NCBI GenBank assembly: GCA_043228905.1
Contig: JBHGNT010000016.1
Span: 18,104,001-18,168,000, forward strand
Length of the DNA: 64,000 bases
Direction of reading: 5' to 3'
From: Azolla caroliniana
Lineage: Eukaryota; Polypodiophyta
The notes under the pieces are model-generated. The model did not search any database, was not told where the DNA came from, and worked only from the letters and a program-made list of their open reading frames with translations. This document shows, one piece after another, positions 28,591 through 39,464 of the stretch (within the stretch, counting starts at the first letter, position 1; the number at the start of each line of letters is the position of its first letter). A program made the position numbers and the translations under genes.

Positions 28591-31072
28591 AAGAGAAGGA
28601 ATGCTGATGCACTATGTACCATAGTCACTAGTGTATGTGACTCTGTACTAACATTAGTGCAACATACAACCAAGGCACATGAAGCTTGGAGCATATGGGC
28701 CAGCCAATATGAGACCAGAAACTATACAAGGATACAAAACCTTGAAAATCAGCTTGCTGCAGAGAAGCTCGCCGATGGAGAGAAAGTAGAATCCTTTGTA
28801 AAAAGGATTAAGGATCTTCAAGATCAGCTAACGGCTATTGGAGTAGTCGTCTCTCAAGAGGATATGGCTCGCCGGTGCATTCGAGTACTTCCTTTCAAGT
28901 ATGATGGCATTGTGACAGCATTGAACACTCAGGTTCGACCCACTCCTTTAAAATTTGATGAACTAAGTGTGATGCTGCTTGAAGAGGAGCTTTGGTTGAA
29001 GACAAGAGAAGGAAGGGAAGATTCGGCATTTGTCTCTAGGACTAAGGGTAAAGGGGCATCCAATTCAAATAATGCGAATAGGATACCAAAGAAGAAGTTC
29101 AATGGATCGTGTTTCTATTGTGACAAGAAGGGTCACACAATCAAGGATTGTCGGAAGAAGATGGCGGACGAGAAGAATGGTTATAGTAAGACCTCTTGGA
29201 GAGAGCCCGAGTCCGCCAACAACGTCGTAGATGAGCATGAGTTATGGGTTGCAACTGAAGAAGTGTGTTATGCAGTTGACACCCAAGTTGTCGATGACTC
29301 TTGGATTCTCGATAGTGGAGCATCCCGACATATGACCAGTAATCGTGACTGGTATAGCTCTTGGACACCTCTACAAGAGCCCATCAATGTTGTGGTCGGG
29401 AACAATGCTCGATGTCCAACCAAAGGAACGGGAACCGTCTCCCTCAAAGCAACGACCGGCGGGACAAAGCATCTCTCTCAAGTGTTGTACATGCCAGATC
29501 TCAAGAAGAATCTATTGTCCATTTTTGCACTGACCGACAAGGGTCTTGATGTTCGATTCAAGAAGTCAGGTGCAGAAATAACAGATTCTGCTGGCAAGGT
29601 TGTAGGAATAGGGGTAAGGCGCAACAATCTCTATGAGCTGAGCGCACTTACCATTTCTATTGACCATAGCACAAGTACTAACGCAAAGCAATGGCATGAG
29701 AGATTTGGGCATCTCAATGTTGCTGTGTTGAAGGAGATGAAGAAGTCGAATATGGTAGTTGGGTTGCCAACCCTATCTGACTTAAGTCATGTTTGTGATG
29801 CTTGTATGATGGGCAAGCATCAAAGATCAGCTATTCCAAAAGAGAGTCAAAATCGGACAAAGACTCCTCTACAACTAATACACATCGACCTCTCTAGAAA
29901 AATGGTGACTCCTGTAATGGGTGGATCTCTCTATTATATGCTGTTAGTTGACGACTTCAGTAGAAAGATGTGGGTTTACTTCCTTCAGGAGAAGGCTGAA
30001 GCTTTTAAAATCTTCAAAAGATGGCATACGTTTGTTGAGCAAGAGTCCAGAAAGTTAGTGACGGAGTTACGCTCTGATCGAGGTGGAGAGTTCTTATCAA
30101 TAGAATTTTGTGAGTATTGCAAAGAGCATGGAATTAGGCACCAACTTACAACTGCCTACACCCCATAACAAAATGGTGTTGTCGAACGTCGAAACCAAAC
30201 AGTTGTCGAGATGGCTAGGTGTATGTTGAAGGCACAAGCGCTACCTGACCCATTCTGGGCTGAAGCAGAGAATACAACAATTTACATCGTCAATCGGAGC
30301 TACACGAAGGCACTTCAAGGGAAAACACCCCACGAAGCATATTCAAGCAAGAAACCTTCAGTGCTACACTTCAGAACCTTTGGGTGTACGTGCTACGCAC
30401 ATGTTCCAGATGTGAGCAGAAAGAAGTTGGATGCTAAAAGCAAGAAGTGTATCTTTCTCGGATACAGTGAAGAGTCAAAGGCCTATCGACTCTATGATCC
30501 AAAGGCAAGAAAGATATTGACAAGCCGCGATATGGTGTTTAATGAAGAACAACCACAGCTAGCTGAGAACAACGATTCTCAAGTTATCTCATCAACTGAA
30601 GAGGTATTTTACCCAATCCCGACCCATTGTCCAGAAAAGGAAGCTGAATCATCTGATGGTAATGGCTCACTAGTTCAGCCTATGCCAGTCCCACATGTAA
30701 AGAAAATACCTAAGTGGGCTCAAAAACTCTTCAATGACCGTACTCCTAAAGTTGAGTTTCCTGAAACTTCAACTGATGGATTACGAAGATCAAGAAGAAT
30801 ACAGGAGCAAGGGAGAACCTCTGACCACATTGTAAACATGGCTCTGATGGTGGACATCATCGGCTCAGTGAGTGAGCCGACCTCAGTGGAGGAAGCCATG
30901 ACCAACCCAAAGTGGAAAGAGGCGATGATATCAGAATATGATAGCATCATGAAAAATGACACATGGGAGTTGGTAGAGAGGTCAACAAAGAAGAAGGTGA
31001 TAGGCACGAAGTGGGTGTGGAAAGTAAAGTATAAAGTTGATGATTCTTTGGAGAAATTCAAGGCTAGGCTAG
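28591..31072 (+). pseudogene. Copia gag-protease-integrase and RT start
   Basis: Continues the gag frame from 15247. Domains in order: gag core (TKAHEAWSIWASQYETRNYT), zinc knuckle CFYCDKKGHTIKDC (about 29110), protease WILDSGASRHMTSN (about 29300), GAG-pre-integrase HERFGHLNVAVLKEM with C-x2-C (VCDACMMGKHQ), integrase LIHIDLSRKM, VDDFSRKMWVYFL, LRSDRGGEFLS, and, after the stop, QNGVVERRNQ. TAA at 30166-30168 replaces the usual CAA codon of the QQNG motif. The frame then runs open through TFGCTCYAHVP to KFKARLV, where the chromovirus is inserted at 31073. Confidence 0.9.
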
Positions 31073-31512
31073 TGTCATGATATGGCAAGACTCGAACCCA
31101 TGACCTTAGGTTATATGGGTCGAGCTCTTGACCATTATATTATCTATTGTAAAATATTATTTTCATTTACATTTTATTATAGGAAATTAATGTATATTCC
31201 AGATTTCTCTGGAACATTCTAGAAGCTTCCGGATTACTCCTGAGAACACTATCAAAGAGGGCACTAGGCATTATGTTGAACCAAATTGGTTGAACAACGC
31301 TAGTCTTTAGCCTCATATCCCTTTTGTACTTACTCTTCTTATAATATATAATCTGTTATCATCATCTCTCTCTCTCTCTCGTCCTCGCTATCTCTCTCTC
31401 TCCTCTTCTCTCTTCCTCTCTCGGGGGTCTTACGTAGTCCCGTCCTCTTAGTACTAATAGTACTTCCCTTTTCTAGTACTAATTGTCTCTCTATTTAGTA
31501 CTATTCCTGACA
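31073..31512 (+). mobile_element. 5' LTR of chromovirus
   Basis: 440 bp. Contains an antisense tRNA-like module at the start, a decayed TATA (CTATCAAAG), CT-rich tract and four AGTACT palindromes in the last 70 bp. The self-primer here is AAATTGGTTGAA (31283-31294), one change from the 3' LTR copy. Confidence 0.85.
31088..31142 (-). promoter_or_regulatory. Antisense tRNA-like module in chromovirus 5' LTR
   Basis: Minus strand box A-like TAATATAATGG (31142-31132) and box B GGTTCGAGTCT (31098-31088), 44 bp apart. Opposite orientation to the element. Confidence 0.6.
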
Positions 31513-31526
31513 GTTTGAACCAATTT
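31513..31526 (+). promoter_or_regulatory. Candidate self-priming PBS
   Basis: GTTTGAACCAATTT directly follows the LTR. It lacks the TGG needed to pair with tRNA CCA. Its TTGAACCAATTT (31515-31526) is the exact complement of AAATTGGTTCAA in the 3' LTR (35746-35757), 33 bp after the TATA box, i.e. at the expected RNA 5' end. This is the arrangement known from Tf1-type self-priming. Confidence 0.6.
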
Positions 31527-31581
31527 CCCCTTTTGTCTCTCTCCCTTCATAGTAATCTCTTATTCCTCTCTTTTCATCCCA

Positions 31582-32752
31582 TGGCCACAGTTAGCGCTCA
31601 GGAATATCAATATGTTTTCTTAGAGTTTCAATGCTTGAAAGAGAAGTTCCTTGCTTTGGAACCAGAAAATCAACGGTTGTTGGGGGATCTTCAACAAATC
31701 TCCTTTGAAAAGTAGCAAACGCAACAACAACATGGGGAACTTGCATTACGCGTGCAACAACTCGAAGCAACCATCGTAGCGATGCAACAACAAGGCCCCG
31801 GAACACAAGGGATTCATAAGGAACACAAGGGATTCATAAGGAACCCAAGATTGACCTTCACACGAAGTTTGATGGAACACGATCGCAGTTTAGAGGGTTC
31901 CTGAATCAGGTATGATTAGTTATTCAAATGCATCCTTCCCGATATCCTACCAATGCATCACGAGTGGGTTTAGTAGGGACGTTGTTAAGTGGCTCAGCGT
32001 TGGCATGGTTCGCTCCACTGTTGGAAAAGGAGTTTCCATTACTCAACAACTTTGAAGAGTTTATAGGTGAGTTTAAAGCATGCTTTGGGGATACTGACAA
32101 CATAAGGACCGCAATCAACAAAATCCGGCGATTACGCCAAGGAGATCGTCCAGCCTCTGCATACACTGCAGATTTCCGCCTACTCGCCGCTGACATCCCT
32201 TGGGATGATCAAGCGTTGATGGAGCAATTCCGTTATGGTTTACGCAACGATGCCAAGGATTTACTCTTGACTTTCCCTAAAGAGACAAAGTCCTTAACAG
32301 AAGCAATCAATCGCGCGGTGAGATGTGACAACCGCCTTTTTGAGAGACGTTCGGAACGACAGCTATAGATGCCGAGGGCAAGATCAGAGCCCACCTACGC
32401 CTCAATGGCAGCAAAACCTTTACCAAGGGAGTACTATAATGCGCCTCCAGTGAATACTCTGACTCCGATGGAGATTGACACTACACGTTGTCGAGGGCCA
32501 TTATCGGAAGAAGAAAAGCAGCGACGCCGAACAAATCGATTATGTCTCTACTGCGGTGGACCAGGACACATTGAAATAAATTGTCCCCATAGGCCAAGAA
32601 GACAGGTAAACCAAATAGTTGCTAGTTCTAATTGTACTAAACCCGAGCCTATTACAGTAGGGATATTTGATAGTACTAATAGTACTAATAGCCTAGATCT
32701 AGCGAACAAATTTGATGTCCTTACTCAGTTAGAAGAAGAGTTAAACGACTAA
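31582..32752 (+). pseudogene. Chromovirus gag
   Basis: ATG 31582 (MATVSAQEYQ). A coiled N-terminus (LKEKFLALEPENQRLLGDLQ, ALRVQQLEATIVAMQQQ) is followed by the gag core (GLVGTLLSGSALAWFAPLLE, FIGEFKACFGDTDNIRTA, PASAYTADFRLLAADIPWDD), then zinc knuckle [14 protein letters not shown] (about 32550). Broken by a TAG near 31713, a small duplication with frameshift at 31805-31840 (GGAACACAAGGGATTCATAA repeated), and TAG at 32366. Gag packages the element RNA. Confidence 0.85.
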
Positions 32753-32778
32753 GTCCAGCCAAAATAGGAGCCGTTTGG

Positions 32779-34740
32779 TTGGACAGCCCTAGATCTTTGC
32801 AGCCCATTAGTGGTTCCATTCCCTCTAAGCAAGTTAGCAATGTGCTCATAGCCCAAGTAACAGTTAGTACTAAAAGTACCCCTCCAGTACACGTCTTAGC
32901 ACTCCTAGACTCCGGAGCTAATTCTTGCTTTATGGATAGGATTTATGCCCAAGCTCGTCAAATATCTCTTAGAAAACTCCTGTGTCCATCCTTTGTAGTC
33001 GTCATTGATGGTCATCCCATTGCTTCCGGAAAAATCATAGAAGAGTCAGAACCCGTTAATATTGTCCTAGATAACTTAGCACGTGTAGTATCATTTAACA
33101 TTATTAGTATCCCAGAACATCCCATCGTTTTGGGATTACCATGGTTCGAGTTACATAACCCAGACATAGATTGGAGAACAAGAGAAATCCGGTGTCGACA
33201 AACCCGAGGATCTACTCAGAAGATTGCCACAATTTCACTACATCAATTGCGGGAAGAAGGACGCAAGGAAGAAATGTTTCTCTTCACAATATCACTAAAA
33301 CCCTCCGACACCATTAAAGAGGAGTCCACCGTTCAGCTTCCAAAGAAGTATCATCATTATGCCAATGTATTCGATAAAGTACGAGCTAATACGCTTCCTC
33401 ACCATCGACCATATGATTGCCCAATCGATTTACAACCAGGGAAAGAGCCACCATGGGGACCAATCTACAATTTGTCACCAACCGAGCTAGAAGTCCTTCG
33501 AGCCTATATAGAGGAGAATTTGGAGAATGAATTCATTTGACATTCGAAATCTCCAGCCGGCGCACCCATTTTCTTCGTCAAAAAAAAGGATGGCTCACTT
33601 CGTCTGGTGGTAGATTACCGTGGTTTGAATAAAGTTACAATCCGCAATAGGTATGCACTTCCCCTTATCTCAAGTCTTTTAGAACGAATCAATGGTGCCA
33701 GGTTCATCACAAAGATCGACTTATGGGGTGCCTATACCCTCGTACGGATTTGACCAGGAGATGAATGGAAGACCGCGTTCCGCACTAGATATGGGCACTT
33801 CGAGTATACAATCATGCCATTCGGCCTCACTAATGCGCCAGCAGTCGTCCAACACATGGCAAATGATATATTCCAAGATCTCTAGGATGTGTGTCTGATC
33901 ATCTACTTGGATGATCTACTGGTTTATTCAAAGACCGAAAAAGAGCATGATTCTCATGTACTATTAGTACTAAAACGATTTCGAGAACATGGTCTTTACG
34001 CAAAGCTAGAAAAATGTAGTTTCGGGTGCAAGCAGGTGGAATTTCTCGGCTACGTCATTTCATCAGAAGGCATCTCCATGGACCTAGCTAAGGTCAAGAT
34101 GGTGGTAGAATGGCAGACTCCGTGCTCGGTGCGGGATGTGCAATGCTTTTTAGGCTTTTCCAATTTTTACTGGAAGTTTATACGAGATTACTCAAAACTC
34201 ATTCTGCCTCTCACACAGCTTACTAGGAAGGGATAATCGTTCGTTTGGTCTGAAGAAGCAGATATGGATTTCGAGAGTCTTAAAAATGCATTTACATCGG
34301 CTCCAATTCTAGATCATGTCGATCCGGAAAAACCATTCATTATCGAAGCTGACGCATTGGATTTCGCATTGGGGAGCATTCTGTCACAACGGGGTAATGA
34401 TGAGAAGCTACATCCTGTGGCTTTTCACTCACGCAAGTTTGACGCCACCAAAATCAACTACGAAATTCATGATAAGGAGCTATTGGCAATAGTGGACTCG
34501 TTTATACAACAGAGGCATTTTTTAGAGGGATCCTCTCATCAAATCACCGTATTCAGTGACCATAAAAACCTTGCCTACTTTCAGGATGCTCGTGTGTTAA
34601 ATCGACGTCAAGCTCGGTGGGCCAACTTCCTCACGCGTTTCGACTTCAAAATTACATATCGTCCGGGGAAGCACCAAGGGAAGGCAGATTCATTATCAAG
34701 GCGTTCGTATCTAACACCACGTCTCGGTGAGCCAACTTTC
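32779..34740 (+). pseudogene. Chromovirus protease-RT-RNase H
   Basis: One frame throughout. Protease: LALLDSGANSCFMD and [68 protein letters not shown], catalytic IYLDDLLVYS (about 33900). RNase H: FIIEADALDFALGSIL, NYEIHDKELLAIV, VFSDHKNLAYF, KHQGKADSLSRR. In-frame stops at 33538, 33750, 33883 and 34234, so no full-length protein. The junction with gag is separated by a short gap. Confidence 0.85.
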
Positions 34741-35502
34741 GATAACCAAAAACAAGTAATCTTGGGAGCACGACTACAAGCAACACAGGTTTTTGGTATG
34801 CCCATGGATTCCCACGTTATCAATATCATACGTGCGGACCTGAAGACAGATGCTTTCACCCAAGCTATACTAGCACAAATTGATCCCTCTCGAGCGTCGT
34901 GTTCACAGTTGCAACCACCAGGTACGGACTATCGGCAATTCAAATATCATGATGGATTACTCTTCTTTAAAGAACTTTTGTATGTTCCTAATGGTTCTTT
35001 CTGCCTTCGAGTAGTACAAAACAATCATGACACTTCGAGTAGTTTAAATAACATTGGAGATCGGGTGTGGTTGCTACGATGACACATCAAGACTACTCGC
35101 CCATGTGAGAAGTTGGATTATCGGCGATTAGGCCCTTTGCGTATTATCGGAAAGATTAATGATGTCGCTTTTCGTCTCGATCTACCTCCTCAACTTCGGA
35201 TACATCTGGTGTTTCATAGTTCTCTCCTTGAACCCTATCACGAGATCACCATCCCAAGACGTATTATACAACCTCCACCCCTGATCGAGCTTGAAGATGG
35301 ACCAGAGTATGTGTTTGCCGCCATCCTTGATTCCAAGATTGTTCGCAACAAGCTCTACTATCTAGTCGATTGGCTAGGCTATAGTCCCAGCGAACGTACT
35401 TGGGAACCAATTGAGAATGTGACCAATGCTCGTGCACTTCTTGAAGACTTCCATTGTCAATATCCAGACAAACCGGGTCCTCCATCCAAAAACAACTCGT
35501 GA
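34741..35502 (+). pseudogene. Chromovirus integrase ends and chromodomain
   Basis: After RNase H the spacer [18 protein letters not shown] and FFKELLYVPNGS lead to the zinc-binding start (VVQNNHDT), which jumps at about 35035 directly to NNIGDRVWLLR of the tail. The sister copy (61608-63122) has the full core there. The tail (DYRRLGPLRIIGKINDVAFR, HSSLLEP) and chromodomain (DGPEYVFAAILDSK, NKLYYLVDWLGYSPSERTWE) are open to 35502 apart from TGA at 35080 (CGA-derived). The chromodomain keeps its aromatic positions. Confidence 0.85.
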
Positions 35503-35510
35503 CACTCGTC

Positions 35511-35528
35511 GTTTTAAAGGGAGGATAG
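35511..35528 (+). promoter_or_regulatory. Polypurine tract
   Basis: AAAGGGAGGATAG immediately before the 3' LTR; the same tract precedes the LTRs at 58370 and 63568. It primes plus-strand DNA synthesis. Confidence 0.75.
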
Positions 35529-35972
35529 TGTCATGATATGGCAAGACTCGAACCCATGACCTTAGGTTATATGGGTCGAGCTCTTGACCATTATATCATG
35601 TATTGTAATACGTAGAAGATTATTGTGATTTACATTTTATTATAGGAAATTAATGTATATTCCAAATTTCTTTGGAACATTCTAGAAGCTTCAGGATTAC
35701 TCCTGAGAACACTATAAAAGAGGGCACTAGGCATTATGTTGAACCAAATTGGTTCAACGCTAGTCTTTAGCCTCATAGCCCTTTTGTACTTACTCTTCTT
35801 ATAATATAGAATCTGTTATCATCATCTCTCTCTCTCTCGTCCTCGCTATCTCTCTCTCTCTCCTCTTCTCTCTTCCTCTGTTGGGAGTCTTACGCAGTCC
35901 CGTCCTCTTAGTACTAATAGTACTTCCCTTCTCTAGTACTGATTTTCTCTCTCTTTAGTACTATTCTTGACA
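35529..35972 (+). mobile_element. 3' LTR of chromovirus
   Basis: 444 bp. TATAAAAG at 35713; the predicted transcript start region 35746 is AAATTGGTTCAA and is part of a perfect 21 bp palindrome (35739-35759). AGTACT palindromes near the end. Ends TTGACA before GCTAG. Confidence 0.85.
35544..35598 (-). promoter_or_regulatory. Antisense tRNA-like module in chromovirus 3' LTR
   Basis: Box A-like TGATATAATGG (35598-35588) and box B GGTTCGAGTCT (35554-35544), 44 bp apart. CATGATAT and ATATCATG flank the module and can pair like an acceptor stem. Confidence 0.65.
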
Positions 35973-35977
35973 GCTAG

Positions 35978-37275
35978 TAGCCCAAGGATACTCCCAAATT
36001 GAAGGGTTCAATGTACAAGAAACATTTGCCCCGACAGCTCGCATGACAACAATTCGAATGGTCATAGCGTTGGCCGCTTCAAGAGGATGGCTGATTTACC
36101 AAATGGATGTCAAATCGGCATTTCTGAATGGGCATCTCAAGGAGGAGGTATACGTGATGCAACCACCGGGGTTTGAGATGCCGAATTCAGAAAATAAAGT
36201 ATGCAAGCTGAGGAAGGCATTGTATGGTTTAAAGCAAGCACCAAGAGCTTGGAACAAGAGGATAGACAACTTCTTACAATCAATCGACTTTAAGCAATGT
36301 GCTTCGGATGCAAGTATGTATGTCAAAATGAAGGACGGGAAACAAGTCCTCATCATCATTTACATGGATGACCTAGTTCTTACTAGTGACCATGAAGAGT
36401 GCATTGGCCAATCATAAGAGTGTTTGAAAATTGAGTTTGAAATAACAAACTTGGGGATTCTACACTACTTCCTTGGAATTGAGGTTTGGCAAACTTTAGT
36501 TGGCATCTTCATGTCACAAAGAAAGTATGCAACAGAGATCTTGAAGACCTTTGGGATGATAGACAACAAGTCGAAGTCAACTCCAATGGAGTCAAATTGC
36601 AAACTATCCCAAGAAGACCCATCACCAATGGTTGACATAAGGAAGTACAGACAACTAGTAGGAAGTCTAATTTTCCTACACAACACTAGGCCGGATATTT
36701 GTTTTACAGTCAGCGTGGTGAGTCGATTCAGCAACAAGCCGAAGGAGACTCATTGGAAAGTTGTGCTTCGTGTATTAAAGTACATTGTGGGTACTTTAAA
36801 TTACGGAATCTTCTACAAGCCAACAATTGATTAACTTAGTGGGTATTGCGACTCCGATTGGGCTGGAGATAGTGATTCCAGAAAATCAGTTTCTGGATAT
36901 TGTTTTTCAATAGGTTCTGGAGCTGTTTCATGGAGTAGTAAAAAACAACCAACAGTGGCACTATCTTCAACGGAGGCAGAATAAAAAGCAACATGCATAG
37001 CGGCATGTGAGGTAGTTTGGCTAAGAAGAATCCTTACGGATGTGGCATTTCCAATAAGGATGGCAACGGTATTGAGGTGTGACAATCAGAGTTGCATGGC
37101 CATTGCCAAGAACCTTGTATTTCATGCACGTACTAAACACATAGAGATTCGATATCACTATGTGCGGGAGCTAATAAACGATGAGATTGTGGAGCTTGAG
37201 TATTGTCCGACATCAGAAAATGTTGTGGATATCTTCACAAAGGCGCTTGGAGCAGAACAGTTACGACACCTTTGA
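35978..37275 (+). pseudogene. Copia RT-RNase H, continuation
   Basis: Resumes the copia frame after the chromovirus: VAQGYSQIEGFNVQETFAPT, MVIALAASRGWLIYQMDVKS, EVYVMQPPGFE, LYGLKQAPRAWN, catalytic IIIYMDDLVLTS (about 36360), LGILHYFLGIEV, then RNase H GYCDSDWAGDSDSRKSVSGY, VSWSSKKQPTVALSSTEAE, LRCDNQSCMAIAKN, HARTKHIEIRYHYVRE. Stops at about 36415 (TAA), 36832 (TAA) and 36984; the natural end is TGA 37273-37275. A purine-rich GAGGGGGCC precedes the LTR. Confidence 0.9.
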
Positions 37276-37332
37276 CGACTAGTAGTTGGCCCAATTCCAA
37301 GTGAACTCAATGGGTTGATCATTGAGGGGGCC

Positions 37333-37971
37333 TGCTAGATATAATCAATGATCAGCCCCAAGTTGTAAATCTATCCCCATATGTGCTCTTAGTGTGCACA
37401 TTTTGTGATAGCGCCCCAAATGAGGAGCGGCTAGTGTGCAACTCGACCATATGGGCAGATAAGGTGTTAATCTAGGAAACCGTAGATGCGTAGGGCACAA
37501 TGTATTTAGGAAAGAGAGAAATAGGTAATAGGATTGGCTAATCAAGTCAACTAGAATATTTTGTGGGCAAGTTATGATGTACTTAGTCTTGAAGTATGCG
37601 TCATTGACTTCAAGATAAGTACTATCTAGCACTAGCTTGTACCTAGGGAGTTAGTCATATTAAATGACAAGTCAGTTGACAGAAAAGGAATATCTCCACT
37701 ACTATCAACTGACTTGCACATTTAATGTTATAGTTAGACCAAACATAGAAAGCAATGCACTTTCCTTTCATAGTGGTTGGCTTGATTATCAGTCCCCACT
37801 AATTTTGTAGTGAGCTGGTTCATATCCTATCTAAGCTCTAAGGTGTGAGTGCATGGGAAAACTACCATTGTGAGCTACTCTCATATGTAATAGAAGTTTT
37901 GTTTTCATATATCCCATCTTTGTAGTTGTAACTCTATATACCTATTTAATCGATTCTCAATATTTCTAACA
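37333..37971 (+). mobile_element. 3' LTR of the copia element
   Basis: 639 bp, TGCTAGATATAATC...TTTCTAACA. A TATA-like TATATACC near 37938 lies only about 35 bp before its end. Followed by CACAT (37972-37976), the target duplication shared with 14830-14834. Confidence 0.85.
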
Positions 37972-38251
37972 CACATTTCTTTGCATGTGTGCAAAACCAG
38001 AAGAGTGTTGTAAAGTGCGTGAAAGTTGTTAGAAGGGTATATAACTACCCTATATATCTCGTATTTTCTTGAATTGTAACCCTCATGTACCTAAATAACT
38101 GCATCCATGGGGCATGAATGATAATAGAAGAAGTTCCTCTCTCACTTGCTTTTTTGTCTCTCTTTCCTTCTCTATCTCTTTTTCTCGCTCACACCCAACC
38201 CCTTGGGAGGGGGGTGAAACTATTCTTGGCTTTACCCCCCACCCATCAAGA
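37972..38251 (+). mobile_element. Right part of solo LTR copy D
   Basis: Continues the LTR begun at 14699: matches copy B from CATGTGTGCAAAAC onward, with the TC-rich tract and the terminal GGGGGGTGAA hairpin (about 38208-38242). Ends ATCAAGA (copy B: ATCAACA) before TTGTG. Confidence 0.8.
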
Positions 38252-39464
38252 TTGTGTTATTAGCTTAGTTTCAATAATCTTCGGGTGTCAACCTATTCAA
38301 CCAACTTTATCTGGAGCCATGTTAGCTCATTTGATAGAGTGCAAGGCTTGTAACCACGTAGTCATGGAACTCATTCCTTCATGCGGATGATGCTCCTATA
38401 TGATTATGATATATATTTATGTTACGATGTGATATTTATATAGGGGGTTGATATTCGAGAAAGTGATGTGTTAGCTAGAGTATAAGTGTACACAAAGGTG
38501 TCACATTTATAATGGATGTTGTTGTTGTTGTGTTATTAGTTTAGTTTCAATACTCTAAACATGTTGACCTAACCAATAGATTTACGTTGAAGGGAGTCTT
38601 GTTGTGGTATTGGCTTAGTTTCAATACGGTGTGCAAATTGAGATAACAAACAAATTTTCGTGAAGGTGTCTTAGCTCAGTCGATAGAGCGTGTGGCTTTT
38701 AACCACGTGGTTGTGGGCTCGATTCCCATAGGTCTGGTGATGGTTGTTCTATTATTATCACCTAGGTTTCAATTACGATGTGATATTGATATAGGGGGTT
38801 GATATTCCAAAAAGTGGAGCATCGTCTACACTGATAGTGTAAAGTAATTCGTCACAATAATAGCCGATGTTGTTATTGTGCTATCAGCTTAGTTCTATAC
38901 TTTGAGGGTGTTGACCTTACAACAACATTCAAATGAAGTCCTCTTACAGAACCGTGTTACATGTGAGAGAGTTTAGGTAGCAATGAGATTCTTGTGGAAT
39001 TGTCTTAGCTCAATCAATACAATCCTTGGCTTTTAACCACGTAGGCATGAGTCTGAGAAGGGTGCTTGGCTTTTAACCACCTCTGCATGTATCTGATTCT
39101 CAAGGATGGGGATGATTGATGTATTATTATCATATATGTTTGAACTAGGATGCAATATTGATATAGGCGGTTGATATTTTAGAACGTGGAGCATTGGCTA
39201 GAGCAAAACTGTAAACAAATTTGTCGCACCGATAGTACATACTTTTGGTGTGTGTTTTGCTTAGTTTCACTACTTTCGGGGTGTCAACCTAATACGAAAA
39301 ACCCTAGCAATTGTTATGCTATTAAGATAATTTCTTGTGGCAGTTTCATGCTAGCAATGAGGATTCAATGAAGCCATCTTAGCTCAGTCGGTAGAGCGCG
39401 TGGCTTTTAACCACGTGGTCGTGGGTTCGATTCCCACAGACGGCGATGGTTGTTGTATTATTAT
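38252..39464 (+). repeat. tRNA-Lys-headed repeats
   Basis: Decayed heads at 38316-38389, 38665-38738 (good anticodon arm CTTTTAA, insertion in the 3' acceptor) and a doubled partial head at about 38996-39110, then the intact head at 39373. The bodies share TTATTAGCTTAGTTTC, ACTTTGAGGGTGTT and GAGCATTGGCTAGAGC with the arrays further left. No protein gene is supported. Confidence 0.75.
39373..39445 (+). tRNA. tRNA-Lys(UUU)-like, best preserved copy
   Basis: GCCATCT/AGACGGC acceptor (one A-C mismatch), D arm GCTC/GAGC, anticodon arm CGTGG-CTTTTAA-CCACG, T arm GTGGG-TTCGATT-CCCAC fully paired. Boxes A and B canonical; no T4 run nearby. The old Tat-like element begins 20 bp downstream. Confidence 0.7.

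Larger units (their letters stand above)
31073..35972 (+). mobile_element. Chromovirus (Ty3/gypsy with chromodomain), integrase core deleted
   Basis: 5' LTR 31073-31512, 3' LTR 35529-35972, both TGTCATGA...TGACA; 5 bp duplication GCTAG (31068-31072 and 35973-35977). Interior: gag with zinc knuckle, protease, RT-RNase H, integrase ends and chromodomain in one frame broken by five stops. About 0.75 kb of integrase core is missing. The primer site does not start with TGG but is complementary to the LTR itself. It splits the copia RT after KFKARLV. Confidence 0.9.
14835..37971 (+). mobile_element. Ty1/copia element carrying two nested Ty3 elements
   Basis: Outer limits are defined by the 5 bp target duplication CACAT (14830-14834 and 37972-37976) and by LTR sequence at both ends. 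The interior is gag-PR-IN-RT-RH, the copia order, in three pieces: 15179-15247, 28586-31072 and 35973-37275. The gaps are a Tat-like element (15248-28585) and a chromovirus (31073-35972). With those removed the element would be about 4.9 kb. The coding frame is broken only by about four stop codons, so it was fairly young when hit. Confidence 0.9.

Noticed and set aside
31513-31526. Conventional tRNA primer-binding site next to the chromovirus LTR
   Set aside because: It does not start TGG at or within a few bases of the LTR end, while the complement to the LTR itself is exact.
3613-39445. Calling the three tRNA-Lys cloverleaves functional genes
   Set aside because: No T4 terminator close behind any copy and all sit in a mobile or tandem repeat; kept as tRNA-like with moderate confidence.
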